DNA from: Ixodes scapularis
Taxonomy: Eukaryota; Arthropoda; Arachnida; Ixodida; Ixodidae
NCBI RefSeq assembly: GCF_016920785.2
Contig: NW_024609884.1
Coordinates: forward strand, 81,385,346-81,449,345
Reading direction: 5' to 3'
DNA length: 64,000 nucleotides
Shown here piece after piece: positions 45,177 through 56,600 of the stretch. The notes under the pieces are model-generated. The model had not been told where the DNA came from. It did not search any database and saw only the letters and a program-made list of their open reading frames with translations. A program made the translations under genes and the position numbers. Every line of letters begins with the position of its first letter. The first letter of the stretch is position 1.

Positions 45177-46330
45177 TGTGTCGAACCGAAAAAAATACGG
45201 GTTCGGTTACGGTTCAGGTTCAGGTAAATTTATTTTGTTCCGGTTCAGTTCCGGTTCGATTAATTCGATCCGCGAACCGGTTCGGTGCGCTGAACCGGTT
45301 CGGAAATTATAAATGACAAATTGTAACATCAAAATAAATTACAAATAAAACATCTGAAATCAGCACATACGAAACGGGATACATCGTAGTGTAAGGCTCA
45401 GGGATTTCTACCAGGAATGGTTTCTTTATGTGCACTCAAAGGTTACCTCACCGACGTTTACGCATTCGGACTTCATCTAATTGGGTCCGACGCAGTAGCT
45501 GTAAAATCCGCGACCTCCTTACAAACCCACTTACAAGTAGAACTCGCTAACTATCCCGCCACCTCGGCGTGTAAGCAATTGAAGGAACACTGGTTAGAAA
45601 ATACAGCTTTCTTTATTTGAACTAGCCTTCGGTAACTCAAATTAGACCCTTAAAGAAGTTTTCATTAAATAAGATACGGAATATGAAAAACACTTCACCG
45701 AACGCAACGCCAGAAGGACGCAATAGGATAAATATTAAAATAGAAGAGTTCGCTGTCTCACAAATATGTTAGCTTCTAAGTGCCTATACGAAACCGGATG
45801 CATTATTATCAAACTCCACAGCCTTTTCTTGTCTCATTCCGATGGAAGCAAGCTTCAAGAACTCGCGCGTTCTAGAAACGTGTTATGAAATGAGCACACA
45901 GCAGCATTTAGGATTTACGAGGTTGTAGAAAAATAAAATCCCGTGACGCGATTTTTTTTTTGCACAGCTTTTTAATTCTTTTTTTTTCCGTGCAAGCCGC
46001 CACCAGCGCAATACTGGTTCCTATGTCAAGATTCATGAATGCAGCGTTTGTCAAGATTCATGGTGCAGCGTTTATATTCCTAAGACTGAGTGGAGAAGAA
46101 AAATATGTAAGCGAGGTGTGTGTCAGTTGACGGCACTTAAAAAACAAATGGCATTGATAGCACATTCATTGTCAACAGCGCGTGGCCGAACCGTTTTGAC
46201 ATGGGCCGGTAACCGTTATTTTTTTTTCCGGTTCAGTTCCGGTTCGGGTTCATCGCGATAACAATATAACGGTTCGGGTTCGGGTTCAGTTCCGCAAAAA
46301 ATACCGGTTCGGTTCCGGTTCGACACCCTG
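45174..46330. mobile_element. hAT-type element inserted in a (TA)n tract
   Basis: The termini cagtgtgtcgaaccg and cggttcgacaccctg are inverted with the hAT CAG/CTG signature. Both arms are rich in ggttcgg/ccgaacc repeats. The flanks are TATATATA on both sides, compatible with an 8-bp duplication but uninformative in a TA tract. The frame 45417-45620 is not a recognisable transposase, so the 1157-bp element is probably non-autonomous. Confidence 0.75.
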
Positions 46331-46446
46331 ATATATATATATATATATATATATAGGTAAAGTAAGGTAAATATAAAAACAATGGACCGGGAAAAGTTAA
46401 TAAGTCAAAGATGCGTACTGTCGGAGTTACTAATTCGCAGTTTATT

Positions 46447-46481
46447 ACGACGTTTCGAGCGGGGACCGCTCGAAACGTCGT
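46447..46481. repeat. Perfect 16-bp hairpin next to (TA)n
   Basis: acgacgtttcgagcgg (46447-46462), loop gga, then ccgctcgaaacgtcgt (46466-46481), followed by a TA repeat. Confidence 0.85.
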
Positions 46482-46905
46482 ATATATATATATATATATA
46501 TATATTTACAGTAATTAGAGTTTGTTTATACACTGTTTATTCACCACAAATTTTGGAATGCGGGAACAGAATTTGTTTCAGATAACGGAACGTTTTCCAG
46601 GGCGTTTCTATAAATAGAAACGACGTTTTTTAGTGTAATGCAACCCTGTGTTTTTCTTACCAATAATACAAGTATATTTAGACTTTATTTACCAAAAACT
46701 TGTGTTCTTGACGAATAACATAAGCCCGGTTTTTTAACCGGTGAGCTCGCTGTATTTTAATTTAACAGAGCCATTTCCTAATTTTGACCGAAATTGTCTG
46801 GATATTTCCTGTTACATTACAAACATTTTTTTTTTACAGTGAAGACTATCGGGTGGGGCACACCCTGCAAGAAAGTTAAGCATAGTTTCTTTTTCTCCGG
46901 CCGTT

Positions 46906-46945
46906 AATCAGTAGTGTCCGCGTAACAACGCGGACACTACTGATT
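46906..46945. repeat. Perfect 17-bp hairpin at the THAP-element right end
   Basis: aatcagtagtgtccgcg (46906-46922), loop taacaa, then cgcggacactactgatt (46929-46945). The left arm is the transposon terminus; the right arm is an extra inverted copy of the same terminus. Confidence 0.85.
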
Positions 46946-47260
46946 GGCTCTGCGAAAGTCACAGGAGCATGACGATCGCTAAGCCGATGTTCTTCTTTGT
47001 TCAGGCTCTCCTACTTCCTTTCTACTGCTGCACGGGTGCTTCAAGTGGAAGCTTCAACGTCATCTAACTACCGATCCATTATGACGGAACATTTCTACAA
47101 GGCGTCAGCAGCGAAAGGCTCCTCCCTCAAGTGATGGGATTTGTGACGTCTGAGGATGCCACGGCTACAAAAGGAGCGGCAAACCAAGTTCGGCTCAGGG
47201 GGCTCGGCGAAAGTCACAGGAGCATGACGATCGCTAAGCCGATGTTCTTCTTTGTTCAGG
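46946..47260 (+). repeat. 60-bp direct repeat at a LINE 5' end
   Basis: ggctctgcgaaagtcacagg...ttcttctttgttcagg (46946-47005) recurs at 47201-47260 with one difference. The period is 255 bp. Each copy ends in a pyrimidine-rich tract plus CAG, which looks like a 3' splice site. Confidence 0.85.
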
Positions 47261-47574
47261 TTGATAGCAAGACTTCTTCATGCAAAAGTGACTATCTTAC
47301 ACTAATAGTTGTGCCAGGCCCACAAACCCTTCTTGACATCGCTAATGATTGTTTTAATGTGTGCAAGTTGATTCTTTGTGGTGATGTTGAGACCAATCCG
47401 GGTCCCACGACTGAAAAAATGTTCGCGCATATCATAGAGGGACAAAATGCTATAAAAACTGAATTTGTGACTCTCCGAAAACAACAAAGTTCGACAGACT
47501 CCAAGGTCGATGAATTGCGTACAAAGTTGTCCGATGTTGACAAGTTACTGCAGGAACTCTTGATCTCCGCCTAA
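47131..47574 (+). pseudogene. LINE ORF1 N-terminal part with 2A ribosome-skipping motif
   Basis: The 147-codon frame contains LILCGDVETNPGP; the codons for DVETNPGP are 47383-47406. This matches the D-V/I-E-x-N-P-G-P consensus of 2A peptides, at which ribosomes skip a peptide bond between the last Gly and Pro. Downstream residues (KMFAHIIEGQNAIKTE, KVDELRTKLSDVDKLLQEL) form a coiled coil as in ORF1 proteins. 2A-like sequences are known at the N-terminus of some APE-type LINE ORFs. The frame stops at 47574 with no RNA-binding domain, so the copy is truncated. The start ATG is uncertain. Confidence 0.75.
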
Positions 47575-47600
47575 ACCGCTGCCCGAGTTTTGGAAGTTCG

Positions 47601-48087
47601 GGGACGGTTGAGGCGAGTGTCAGCGAACCGATCTGACCATGCGGGCCGTTCGATGGAAGTTTCAGATGGTAGCGCCCTGGCAGTCTCGTCAGTCTGGATG
47701 GCGCGGTCGCTTATTTAGGCAGTGGGCTGCAGGGTGGCCCAGCCCAGTCGAAGTAGACGGCTGCCATTCACAAGTCATTCATGTCCAGGGCTTGAAATAT
47801 AACGCCACGGTCACGCGGTATGGCTTCCTGTCATCGTCGTATCAGGGGTTTCCCCAGGAATTGAAATTTTTTTTTTTGGGGCGGGGGGGGGGGGGGGGGG
47901 GGGCATTGAGAAAGGGGAGTCGTTGCAAATTAAGGGGGTGAGCTCAGAAAAGCAAGGCGGGGAGGTGTAATCGTCCATGATGCTTGTCGCGTTGGGCCCG
48001 GCGCGGGCCAAAGACGCTTGACAGAGTCACGCTCAGATCCCAGAAACCAACCAAAACGCTTCGCCCTTTATTCGCCGTCCTTCAATA
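47601..48087. other. Unassigned DNA with a G homopolymer
   Basis: No gene is recognised. A run of 21 G (47883-47903) follows a T-run (about 47867-47877). The short frames are by-products. Confidence 0.45.
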
Positions 48088-48852
48088 TAAATCAGACTTT
48101 TCCGTAGTTCAACTACTCTACTCAAGTTACTGTAGTTTAACTACTTTTCTGACTAGCTTAATAACTTTCAATTACATTTTTATTTGGGTGATTAGTAGTT
48201 TAATTACTTTTCCCGAGTAACTTCTGCTCAAATTACAAATTACTTTCGAATTTTAGTTGTTGTTTTGCCTATCAACAAACATTCCTGCACAAAAGAGATA
48301 AGATGTTGGAAGATCAGCTCATATTTGCAAAGAGGGGGAAGCATGTGGCGAGGGAAGGGGGGAGGGGGACGAAAGTGGTTTAGAGAGTCCGAAACCCCCA
48401 AAAGTTTCACGTGCCCCCACTGCAATAACCCTGCTACGAGGCGCGGGGAACGGACAGACACGTCGCAAATGAGACAGAGTAACTGCGGGATTATCGCCGA
48501 AGACTGGCGTTTCTTTGTGTCCCGAAGCTCAAGGAGACTTGACAAATTCGAAGAAAGGGCTGGTTCCCGCTTCTCCCCAACGTTGGAACTCTCGCCCACT
48601 GCAGGAGGTGCACACACTACATCCTCAGTCAAAGAAGACAACAAAATGCAGCACCCGCTCTGAAGCTCATCTGGTGCTGCCGTAGTTTGTGCTGTACTAA
48701 AAGAATTGCGCACAAAGGGCAACGCAGAGGTTACCTTTTTGCGTTGCCTTTCCTCCTAAAGCTCAGAATATGCAGATCTTCAAAGATTCGAAAATCGGTC
48801 GAGAAACCTTTGTGATTCCCCCAACGTTTTTATATAAAAAATAATAAACAAG

Positions 48853-49994
48853 CAGTGCTGGGAAGTACTCTGAGTAAATGATACTTAAAGTATGTGGGAA
48901 CCATGGGGGTCCCCCTATTACTATCCAGGCCTAGCTTCGAGCAGGCCGTGGGAGTCGTCGTCACCAATGGCGGCGGCCTCCTGGATACAAGGAAACGAGG
49001 CCGAATTCCCCGAAGGGGCCGGCGCTCCCTTGCCCATTTTGGGTGAATGTGCCACTGGCGCACCCTTGAGAGTTATAATGGACGCGACTGCTAGCGGCCT
49101 CCCCGGGCGCGTCCATTCTCCGAGGCTACATAAGCTGGCCTCGAACGTGGGCCAGGGCTCTCGTCGGCGGAAGCCCTGGCTCTACGGACCTTGGGTTTTT
49201 CTTTGTGGGCCTCCGACTTTCCCTGAATCTGTCTAATGCGGCAGCGCGGGAAACCGACCGGGTGATACTGGCAATTGAGCCAGCGCCCAGACTTTTCTTG
49301 TCTAAGAGCGAAGCGTGTAGGCATTTAAGTCAATAAACACGTTATTATCCGAACCCAAGGAACCTTCTGTGTTTCTAAGTGGTAACCCCCCAAAAGGGAA
49401 ATGCCACACTACTACTCTTTAGAAAAGTTGCACTTTATTTGAAGTAAATTCTCTGAGCGTGCACCTATACTTTACCAAAGTATTTTTTCTGATACTTAAA
49501 GTAAACCTTCCAACTTCAATGTACATTCCCCAAATTTGAAAACAAAAAAATGGCGTATCGTCGTGTGAAAACGCGCTCTTTCGAGACGTCGTCTGGTCAT
49601 TTCTCCGAGTGAAGGAATGGCGGCTATAAGACCGACACAAATGCCTTAAGAGTAGATTGTGTCGATTAGCTCCTCAACGAGAGTAAAACAAGTACTCTGT
49701 GGCGATTTGACTTTATACCATATTTGCTGCTCTTTCCTTAAAAAACTGATGCATTTCCGATTATTGTTGGAGCAATGCATACCAGTTAAAAAAACACTCT
49801 ATAGGGATCGTGAAAGGGCATGATGAAAGATAGTGTTAAAGTTACTTGTACTTTACCTTAAAATATATTTTATTTATAGTACGTTACTTCAAACATTGCA
49901 CCCGGTGCAGTTACTACTTTAGTTGAAGTACATAACCTCTAATTTACTTTGTACTTTACTTGAAGTACTTTTTAAATGTACTTTCGCAACACTG
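48853..49994. mobile_element. hAT-type element with perfect 8-bp target duplication
   Basis: It begins cagtgctgggaagtactctg and ends aaatgtactttcgcaacactg (inverted CAGTGYTG termini). It is flanked on both sides by taaacaag (48845-48852 and 49995-50002), an exact 8-bp duplication diagnostic of hAT insertion. The body is built of acttaaagta/tacttgaagta repeats with an LTR-like insertion. No transposase is present. Confidence 0.85.
48893..49408 (+). mobile_element. LTR-like insertion (possible solo LTR)
   Basis: A GC-rich 516-bp block inside the AT-rich hAT element starts tgtgggaacc and ends gaaatgccaca (TG...CA, 5-bp inverted TGTGG/CCACA). It has a TATA-like ggctacataagctgg (about 49123-49137) and AATAAA (49331-49336). 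These fit a small solo LTR. No matching target duplication is visible and no internal domain exists, so this is tentative. The frame 48892-49236 has no known motif. Confidence 0.45.
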
Positions 49995-50400
49995 TAAACA
50001 AGCAAACACTCCCTAAAAAATCAATCTCAGGCAGTGCTAAACCTCAAAGTAGAAGTGATACATTTGCAGTACGTCATTGACAAAAAAAAAAAAAAATACA
50101 AAACAGTTAGGCACGCAGAAGCAGAGGCAGCTATTAAAGCATTTCTGTGAAAAAACAAGCCGATTCTTATTTGGCTAGCACAATTTCGCTAACGGATCAA
50201 AAACAATTTACTTTCTTGTTACCATAAAAAAAAAATATGAACGGAACTTCAAAAGTGATTTGCTACTTTTTTACGGTAATTAGTAACTTTCTCAATTACT
50301 TTCCATTTGAGTAATTTCTACTCTGATTAAATTACTTTTGAGGCCAATACTCAGTAACTTATCTTAATTACTTTCTTTGAGTAATATCTACATGTCTTAT

Positions 50401-51906
50401 AAATATACACATGGGCGACTGACAGAAAACCGCGATCTTTTTCGAACATCACGTCATCGTTAGTCGATCCGATCAGTCCTCGGGCTCTGACTTAGCGGCG
50501 CATCCGGTCGGTAACACCACAATGCTGATATCAGTATCATTAACGGCTCTGTATCAGCCCCGTCTTGTGGAGCTCTGGGGAAGCTGCGGTATCCACTTCT
50601 TCTGCTGCGCAAACAAGCGTTCGGAAGGGCCGGAGGAGACCTTTGCGCGCCAGGAATCTCAGAGGCCAGGATCAAATTAATCACATGGGAAGTCGAATAT
50701 ACAGATGGCGCTAAACCCAAAATGTCGCCTTTGCACCATGTCTCATTTTGCCCGCCTTACCCTAAGTGTTGAACGCGTCTCGCAACGATTTTTGTACGCA
50801 GTAAATACTGCTAATACCTAATCCTTAACGTTGATAACTTACAAAACACCCAATGAGAAGGCTGTGCGAATATTCGAGCTTCAAATTGGAATCGAATATT
50901 GATTGCCCGAATAATTCAATTACTTTCGAATTCGTAGTACTGCCGCCGTGTGCATTGCCGAGGAGGAACGCTGGTCTGTACTTCTAGAAGATTTGCGTTT
51001 TCTCTTACACCAAAATGTTTAACGCTCGAACATTCTAGGCCGAATGTTGGAGCTACTGAGTGTAGTAGATACGGAGCCCAGCATGGGCTTTGCCGAGTCA
51101 GTCTGGCTCAAGGCCAGCTGTCACGCCGATATCTCGCCGCTCGTGCTTTAATTCTTTTGTTTGTGGCACAAGTTCGCCGATTAAACATTTATTTTCAGTT
51201 TTACTCGTGTTGATCATTTTACATCCACGACAGTATTTGAGTTTTCGAAGAATTCGATAAATCGAATATCAGTACTGCTTGCAAAAAGTTTAGTTTATCC
51301 AAGAACGCTGTTCATATGTTGAAACAGTCCTCACAGGCCTGTATTGAACCTTAATTAAGCTTGAATTCAGGAGCCTTGACTGACGAGTTATTTCGACAGA
51401 AAGTAGTTTGTTTCCTGTGTTTCTTGAACGTAGTCATGACTCCAGTTTTTTGGATGCGCTCGGCGAGAACTCGAGAATTATGCATGCCACCATTTTGAAT
51501 TCAGGTACCTTACGTAACCTGCATCTATCTGTGTGCACAATAAACCTATCCTCGGCCGTTACATCCATTATATTGCCGCCCGCAGGGCCAAGAAAGCAAC
51601 GCTCGGTCACGGGCCTTTCGAAGATTTGCGCGTATTGTTACTCCCGACGTCCGACGTAACTTATCATTCATTCCTGCTTTCTTGTTCTGGAAAATGCCTG
51701 TTCATTCTCGCCCCCAAGCGCGCGAAGCTCGAAGCTTCTTTGCCGAATTTGTTCGAGATAGTCACGCACAGTAGATAAGGAGCTGTGCGGGACCTCGTCA
51801 AGTCACGCTTGCTCTCGCTTGCAACCGCGTAAAAATGAGACATTAAAAACCCGTAACCGCGGAAAACGGAACCTAAATTGGCTGCGTCTGTCATATCAGA
51901 TGTTTT
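50401..51906. other. Unassigned DNA with a MITE-like cgaatattcg segment
   Basis: The motifs gcgaatattcgagc (50875-50888) and attcgataaatcgaatatc (51251-51269) suggest the ends of a small AT-rich MITE. No protein domain is recognised in the short frames. Confidence 0.4.
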
Positions 51907-52099
51907 GTCACGGAAGCCGGCGCTGTCGCTCGAGGTCAAAGCGGACGCGCCTCGGAAATAAAAACACAAAGAAAAGCATAGCAAAGCAGATGCCTCGTAA
52001 CTGAAGCCGGCGGGTGCGCTCAAGGTCAAAGCGGACACGCTTCAAAAATAAAACAGAAAGAAAAGCACAGCAACCCACAATACTTCGTCACGGAAGCCG
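51907..52099 (+). repeat. 90-bp tandem repeat, two copies
   Basis: gaagccggcg...aggtcaaagcggac..cg...aataaaa-caaagaaaagca recurs with starts at 51913, 52003 and (partial) 52093, a 90-bp period. Confidence 0.75.
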
Positions 52100-53648
52100 C
52101 CGTGAAGCCAGCAAGGTTTGCCGCGCCTGCGCAGTTTGGGGGCGTGATGTCACCGCCGCAGCGCAGTGTGCGATAGGAAGACGTGGCGCGCTGCTTGTAA
52201 GAATGCGCTGCGTGTAGGCAAAATCCACCATCGTCGCCAAGTCTCGGAACAAACAGCGGGGCGGTCTGCGCGGCGCACCGCCGCACTCCCTGCCGGCGCT
52301 GCGGCCGCTTCTGCTGCTCTCGGCGCCGAGAATGTTTTCGCATTCACAACACATAAGTACTTAGGCGTCCTAGGAATTTTTTTGCTGGAGAGGAGTTACA
52401 CTTTGAAATTTTACAAGGTCAAAATCACCACTAAAATACATATTTGCTGAATATTTGAGATTTTTAGGTGCAGCTGCCGATTTGAGACAGGGCATCGGCA
52501 TTTATGTCACCCAACGTCAGGCTGCAGCTGTGCGTCACTGTAGGTCCTGAAGAGGAAAAAAAAAAAAAAGAAATTGACCACTCCCGTCTGTTTTGAGTCT
52601 CGTGACTTTAAACAATGTTGCAAACAAATTTGTTTACTCGATACAAACATGAAGATAACACATCAAGTCGGTTATTTCCTCTTTCTTATTTAACCACGAG
52701 AGCAGCTGATGCGTTCGGGGCGAAAAACAGCTGCTCCCATTTCTTTTCGGGTGTGCACATATCAACAAACTGCGCAGCATAGCCGCTTTACCTCGATGCT
52801 TTGTAATTATTTGGTGACCGTGGGCGATTACAATCTTTAGAACAACCAAAAAGCAGACAGGCAGTTTGCGTAGCAACGCCAAATCGCCACTTTAGCAAGC
52901 AAAAACGTGCGCCAGTCAAACACATCGTCATAGAAACGCGAACTCCGAAGCGTTCGCTCTGCGTGGCGCATAAGCAAGTCGACAGCATACCTAACAAATC
53001 TGCAGACTTGTATCCACACACAAATAGAAAAAAATGGAACAAAAACATGAACCTTTCTCGAAGTGGCAACTGCAACCACGGGAGCGGACTTGTATTGGCA
53101 GATCAATAAAAAAAAAATAAGGAAACGAAAAAACGACCCCGAAGTGACAACTGCCTTTACGAGCCGTCCGCATTGTTTCCCCGAATCGCCCGAATCCAAA
53201 GCTACCGCTACGTCGGGTGCGGGCTCCTAGAAGAAAAGCTGAAGAAACGTAAACCGCGACAACGCTTGCTGTGGCTGCTGAAGCCGACAAGGGAACAGAG
53301 TTGGGCCATGTCGGAGAACTTGGAAACGCGCCCACGCTCCTCGCCATCGAAGATGGCGGTCTCCTGTCTGCTGCTGCTGCACATGCGCCCTTTGAAACTC
53401 CGGAAAACACCCATTGTGAGTCAAGGACGCGCATGCGTAGAACCCTCTGCGAAAATCACACTCCCGACCAGCAATTGCCTTGAGTGTGCGCAAAGCTTCT
53501 CAGCTCTCGTGTCGGCTTTCGTGTCAGGTAACGTGTTGCGCGGTGAATACGCGCAAAGAAACAATGCCAGGTTGAGACGCGGGAGATCAACTTCAATATT
53601 TGTTCTCTCAATCTAGAGAAAAGATTATTTTTGATTACACTTTCAGAA
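52100..53648. other. GC-rich unassigned DNA
   Basis: Overlapping frames exist on both strands (for example 52991-53434 minus and 53173-53616 plus) but none shows a conserved domain. The stretch at 53351-53364 (cgaagatggcggtc) contains a YY1-type AAGATGGCGG motif, a common promoter element, without further support for a gene. Confidence 0.4.
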
Positions 53649-56600
53649 ATGAAAGGCAATAAACTATTCTTCTAAAGTCGTTATTTTTTCGTATTTTTAC
53701 TTGGACCACCTCAGGGTACACTAAACTGCTGTTTAGGCAGCGAAACGGACTTTTTCCCAACTTTATATTACTTTTTTTTTTCTGTTAAGTATCGTGTTGT
53801 ATGGCAGACTTTTTTTCTTCATTTCTAATACATCCAAAGGAGTTCCAATAGAAAAAAAGTTATAATTGCTAGGCGCACAAGGAAAATGATATTTAAAAAA
53901 ACAATTTGAAAAATTTGCTAACTTTTATGCATTTGGTTTAATCATTAACAAACATTTTCACATTAAAAATTGCATAATTATCGCAACATAGCAAGCTAAA
54001 AGCCGTTGGAATTCTTAACATAAATTGTTAATAAGAACAAAAAAATGTTTCTCAGTTATTGTCAGATAGCTATTCTCGCACCCATTAAAAATATTAAAAC
54101 TACGCTCACGCCATAAAAAAAAAAAAGTCAGCGAAAATATTTTAGGAAAAGGTTCAGGACCTTGGGTAAAAAGCCACGAATTTTTTTTTTTTTAAATAGG
54201 AAATGGTCGAGTCTAGGGTCTGCGTCGTTTGGCGTGGAAGGACCCATTTATGCATGTTACTTCGCGCATTAAATTGAAATATAGTTTTTAGTTCGTGATC
54301 CTGGTAATAAAAAAACGATTTGGTTCGTTTTTGTTTTTTTCTCAATTAATTTTTGTTTCGCTTTGCAATTTATCCACGGTCAAACATTTCAGTGTTGGCT
54401 AAATTGTGTCGGCGAGCAATATGTTGTCTGCGAGCGGTGAATGTTGTTTCTGCTCTTGTAGGAACTGGAGTAAAATATATTTTGCCAGGGTTTCCTGCAA
54501 CTAGCTACTCGAGCTTCTGAGAACTTGAATAAGGCTTGGTCAGCCATAACGGTATTCTACGTTCACACCTAAGCGAGACTGCGCTGGAAGGTACGAGAGT
54601 GTTGGACCAATCATACGTCGATGCTTGGTCACGTGATCACACTCTCGCCCACATCCTCGCGAGGAGAGCTGGGAGAGCTAGGTCAGGTGATGAAAGGGAA
54701 GCTGCTGATTGGTCCGGCGAAAGCGTAGCACCTCTCAGCTTAGGGGTGAATGGAGGTTAAATTCTACATGAACTTTGCATGGTCTGATTCAGCAGCCTTA
54801 TCTCACGGGTTCATGGTGTGGGCAACGCGCAAAAACGAGCCTCAGCTCAGGTAAGATCTTTCCCACGGCAATGCAATAGAAGACAGTGCAAAAGTCTCTC
54901 GCATTTCAACGACAATATGCACAGCAATTTCCAAAACAAGGTTGTTGTTTTTTTTTTCGACAAGTATGGGATTTGAAGAAACTGGAAACATAGAGGCGTT
55001 TACTCAAACTTTGTTCTTGGGGAAAGGGGGAAGAAGGGCTGTTGGGTATTCATCATGGTAAAAATGAACCGCATATGCGTGCATGACGAAAGATGTATGT
55101 TGGCCTCTACTGGAAGTTCTAGGTGGTGTAACGTGCATCAAGAAAGGCAAGCGCCACGTCGCAGAATGAGCACTGTTTCTGCGAAGGTATCAGAAATGAT
55201 GAATGCAATTTGAACTACATAAATACTCAATTTTATTTTCTGCCGAGAGTGACGAGCTTGATGATGGGAAGATGGATCTCGCTCTGCACGTGTGCCCAGT
55301 GGAACAAAAACAAAATAATGGGCAAAGCGTTGCGTTGAAGAAAACACAGCAGCATGGGCTACTAAACACAAGGCACTTTGGCATCTGCCTCAGCAAAATG
55401 TTATTTTCTTCGCGAAAACGGGTCCAAGAAATTCACTCAAAAAGGCTGCGAATTTTTTTTTTTTTTTTACGCATCTTCAAAATCTGCGCATTTGCCCCTG
55501 GGTTTGCCCTGTGCCTATCTGTTGGTGACATACTCTTGAAGCTCCTTCGCAGGCGCCGGTTTTAAGGGCAGTCCCTCCTTCGGGAGTTCCGTCATGTAGA
55601 GGCAGCCGCCGGTGTCCATGCTCAGAGTCATGCCCGTATCCGGAAGGCAGCTGTCATCAACTGAAAACGAAAGCGCAAGCGAAGCGAGGTGTTGGGCAAT
55701 GTGTTTATCAAAACATGAGTCAAAGCATTTCTGCGAAAAATATGCATCACACGAAAAAAAAAAAAAGTTAATATCGTATTGGTTTCTGTTCTTCTTAGTC
55801 AGAACATCACAAACCTAGGTTACAATAGCGAAACGATTGAAGGAATTTCCGATCAAGAGGCAGTTTTAACTAGGCTCGAACTTAGTGTTAACCATATAAA
55901 CCCTGTAATCGTCACAATCTTTGATTTCAACAGGGTGACGATGTAGCTATAATTGATGAATTTTGTTTTTGTTGCGATAACGTTTGTGCTATGAGTATAT
56001 ACGCAGATGTGGATGCGCGGCTTAGTCATTTCAACTTCCTTGTAGATAAATGTATTAACAATTTTGTACTTTCAAATAAGAAAAATCCTTCGCACCCCTT
56101 GATTACGAGAGAGGTCTTGCAGTTGATGCGGAAAACACAAAGGAAATGTTTTACAAAACGCAATGTAGGCTTGGCTGTTAACGTTTTTTTTGTTTTTGTT
56201 TTTTTTAGGTTCTAAAGACGACTTTGAAGGAAAAGATATAAGTAGTTAAGTATTTTAGCGTAACTCTATCTGAATATTTGACATCAAATTATGCCAAATT
56301 CTGGAGGTCTATCCTTCCAAAATGTAATACGTCGCAAAGTGTTATTATTCAGGGTGAATGTGCTAGTGAACCAGCAGTGATTGCTAATTGTTTTAACAAA
56401 TACTTTATATCGGTGTTTAGTTCTGATAATAATTACATTACAGATTTATGCTCTAACGGTACATGCTCGGCTTTGTCGGATGTTAACATTAGTGTATATG
56501 GTGTTCTTCATCTACTTCTAAAGCTTGATTTTAAGAAGAGCCCTGGCCCTGATGGGATCCTCAATTATTTTCTTCACCGGTATTAACCTTAGGCTTCCAA

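Larger units (their letters stand above)
41541..46922 (+). mobile_element. THAP-domain DNA transposon with long TIRs, internally rearranged
   Basis: The left end cgcggatactactgataaac (41541) matches the reverse complement of the right end cgcggacactactgattaac (46922). Inverted similarity runs through caggaaatatcc, atttcggtcaaaatta and aagtttttggtaaataaa for at least 360 bp, then continues as 41940-42120 versus 44895-45060, where it is split by a hAT insertion. A second inverted pair lies inside (42183-42550 versus 43430-43803). THAP domains occur in P-type and Kolobok transposases; which family this is cannot be decided because no catalytic domain is seen. Confidence 0.7.
46946..47600 (+). 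mobile_element. LINE 5' end with a 2A-type peptide
   Basis: The segment starts immediately after the hairpin, contains a 60-bp direct repeat (46946-47005 and 47201-47260) and then an ORF1-like frame. No endonuclease or RT follows; after about 47600 unrelated sequence begins, so this is a 3'-truncated LINE. Confidence 0.65.
48088..50400. mobile_element. Outer AT-rich inverted-repeat element (possible MITE/hAT)
   Basis: Both edges (48088-48250 and 50220-50400) are built of variants of agttactttc/gtaattac/actacttttc in roughly inverted arrangement. Similar sequences form the ends of many hAT-type MITEs. It contains the better-defined hAT at 48853-49994. Exact termini are uncertain. The interior at 48260-48720 has no recognised protein. 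Confidence 0.4.

Noticed and set aside
45417..45620. hAT transposase fragment
   Set aside because: The 67-codon frame shows no dimerisation-domain or catalytic motif, so the element is described as probably non-autonomous.
52991..53616. Overlapping 147-codon frames on both strands as a gene
   Set aside because: No motif, no splice signals with matching phase, and both strands are equally open; GC-rich chance frames are more likely.
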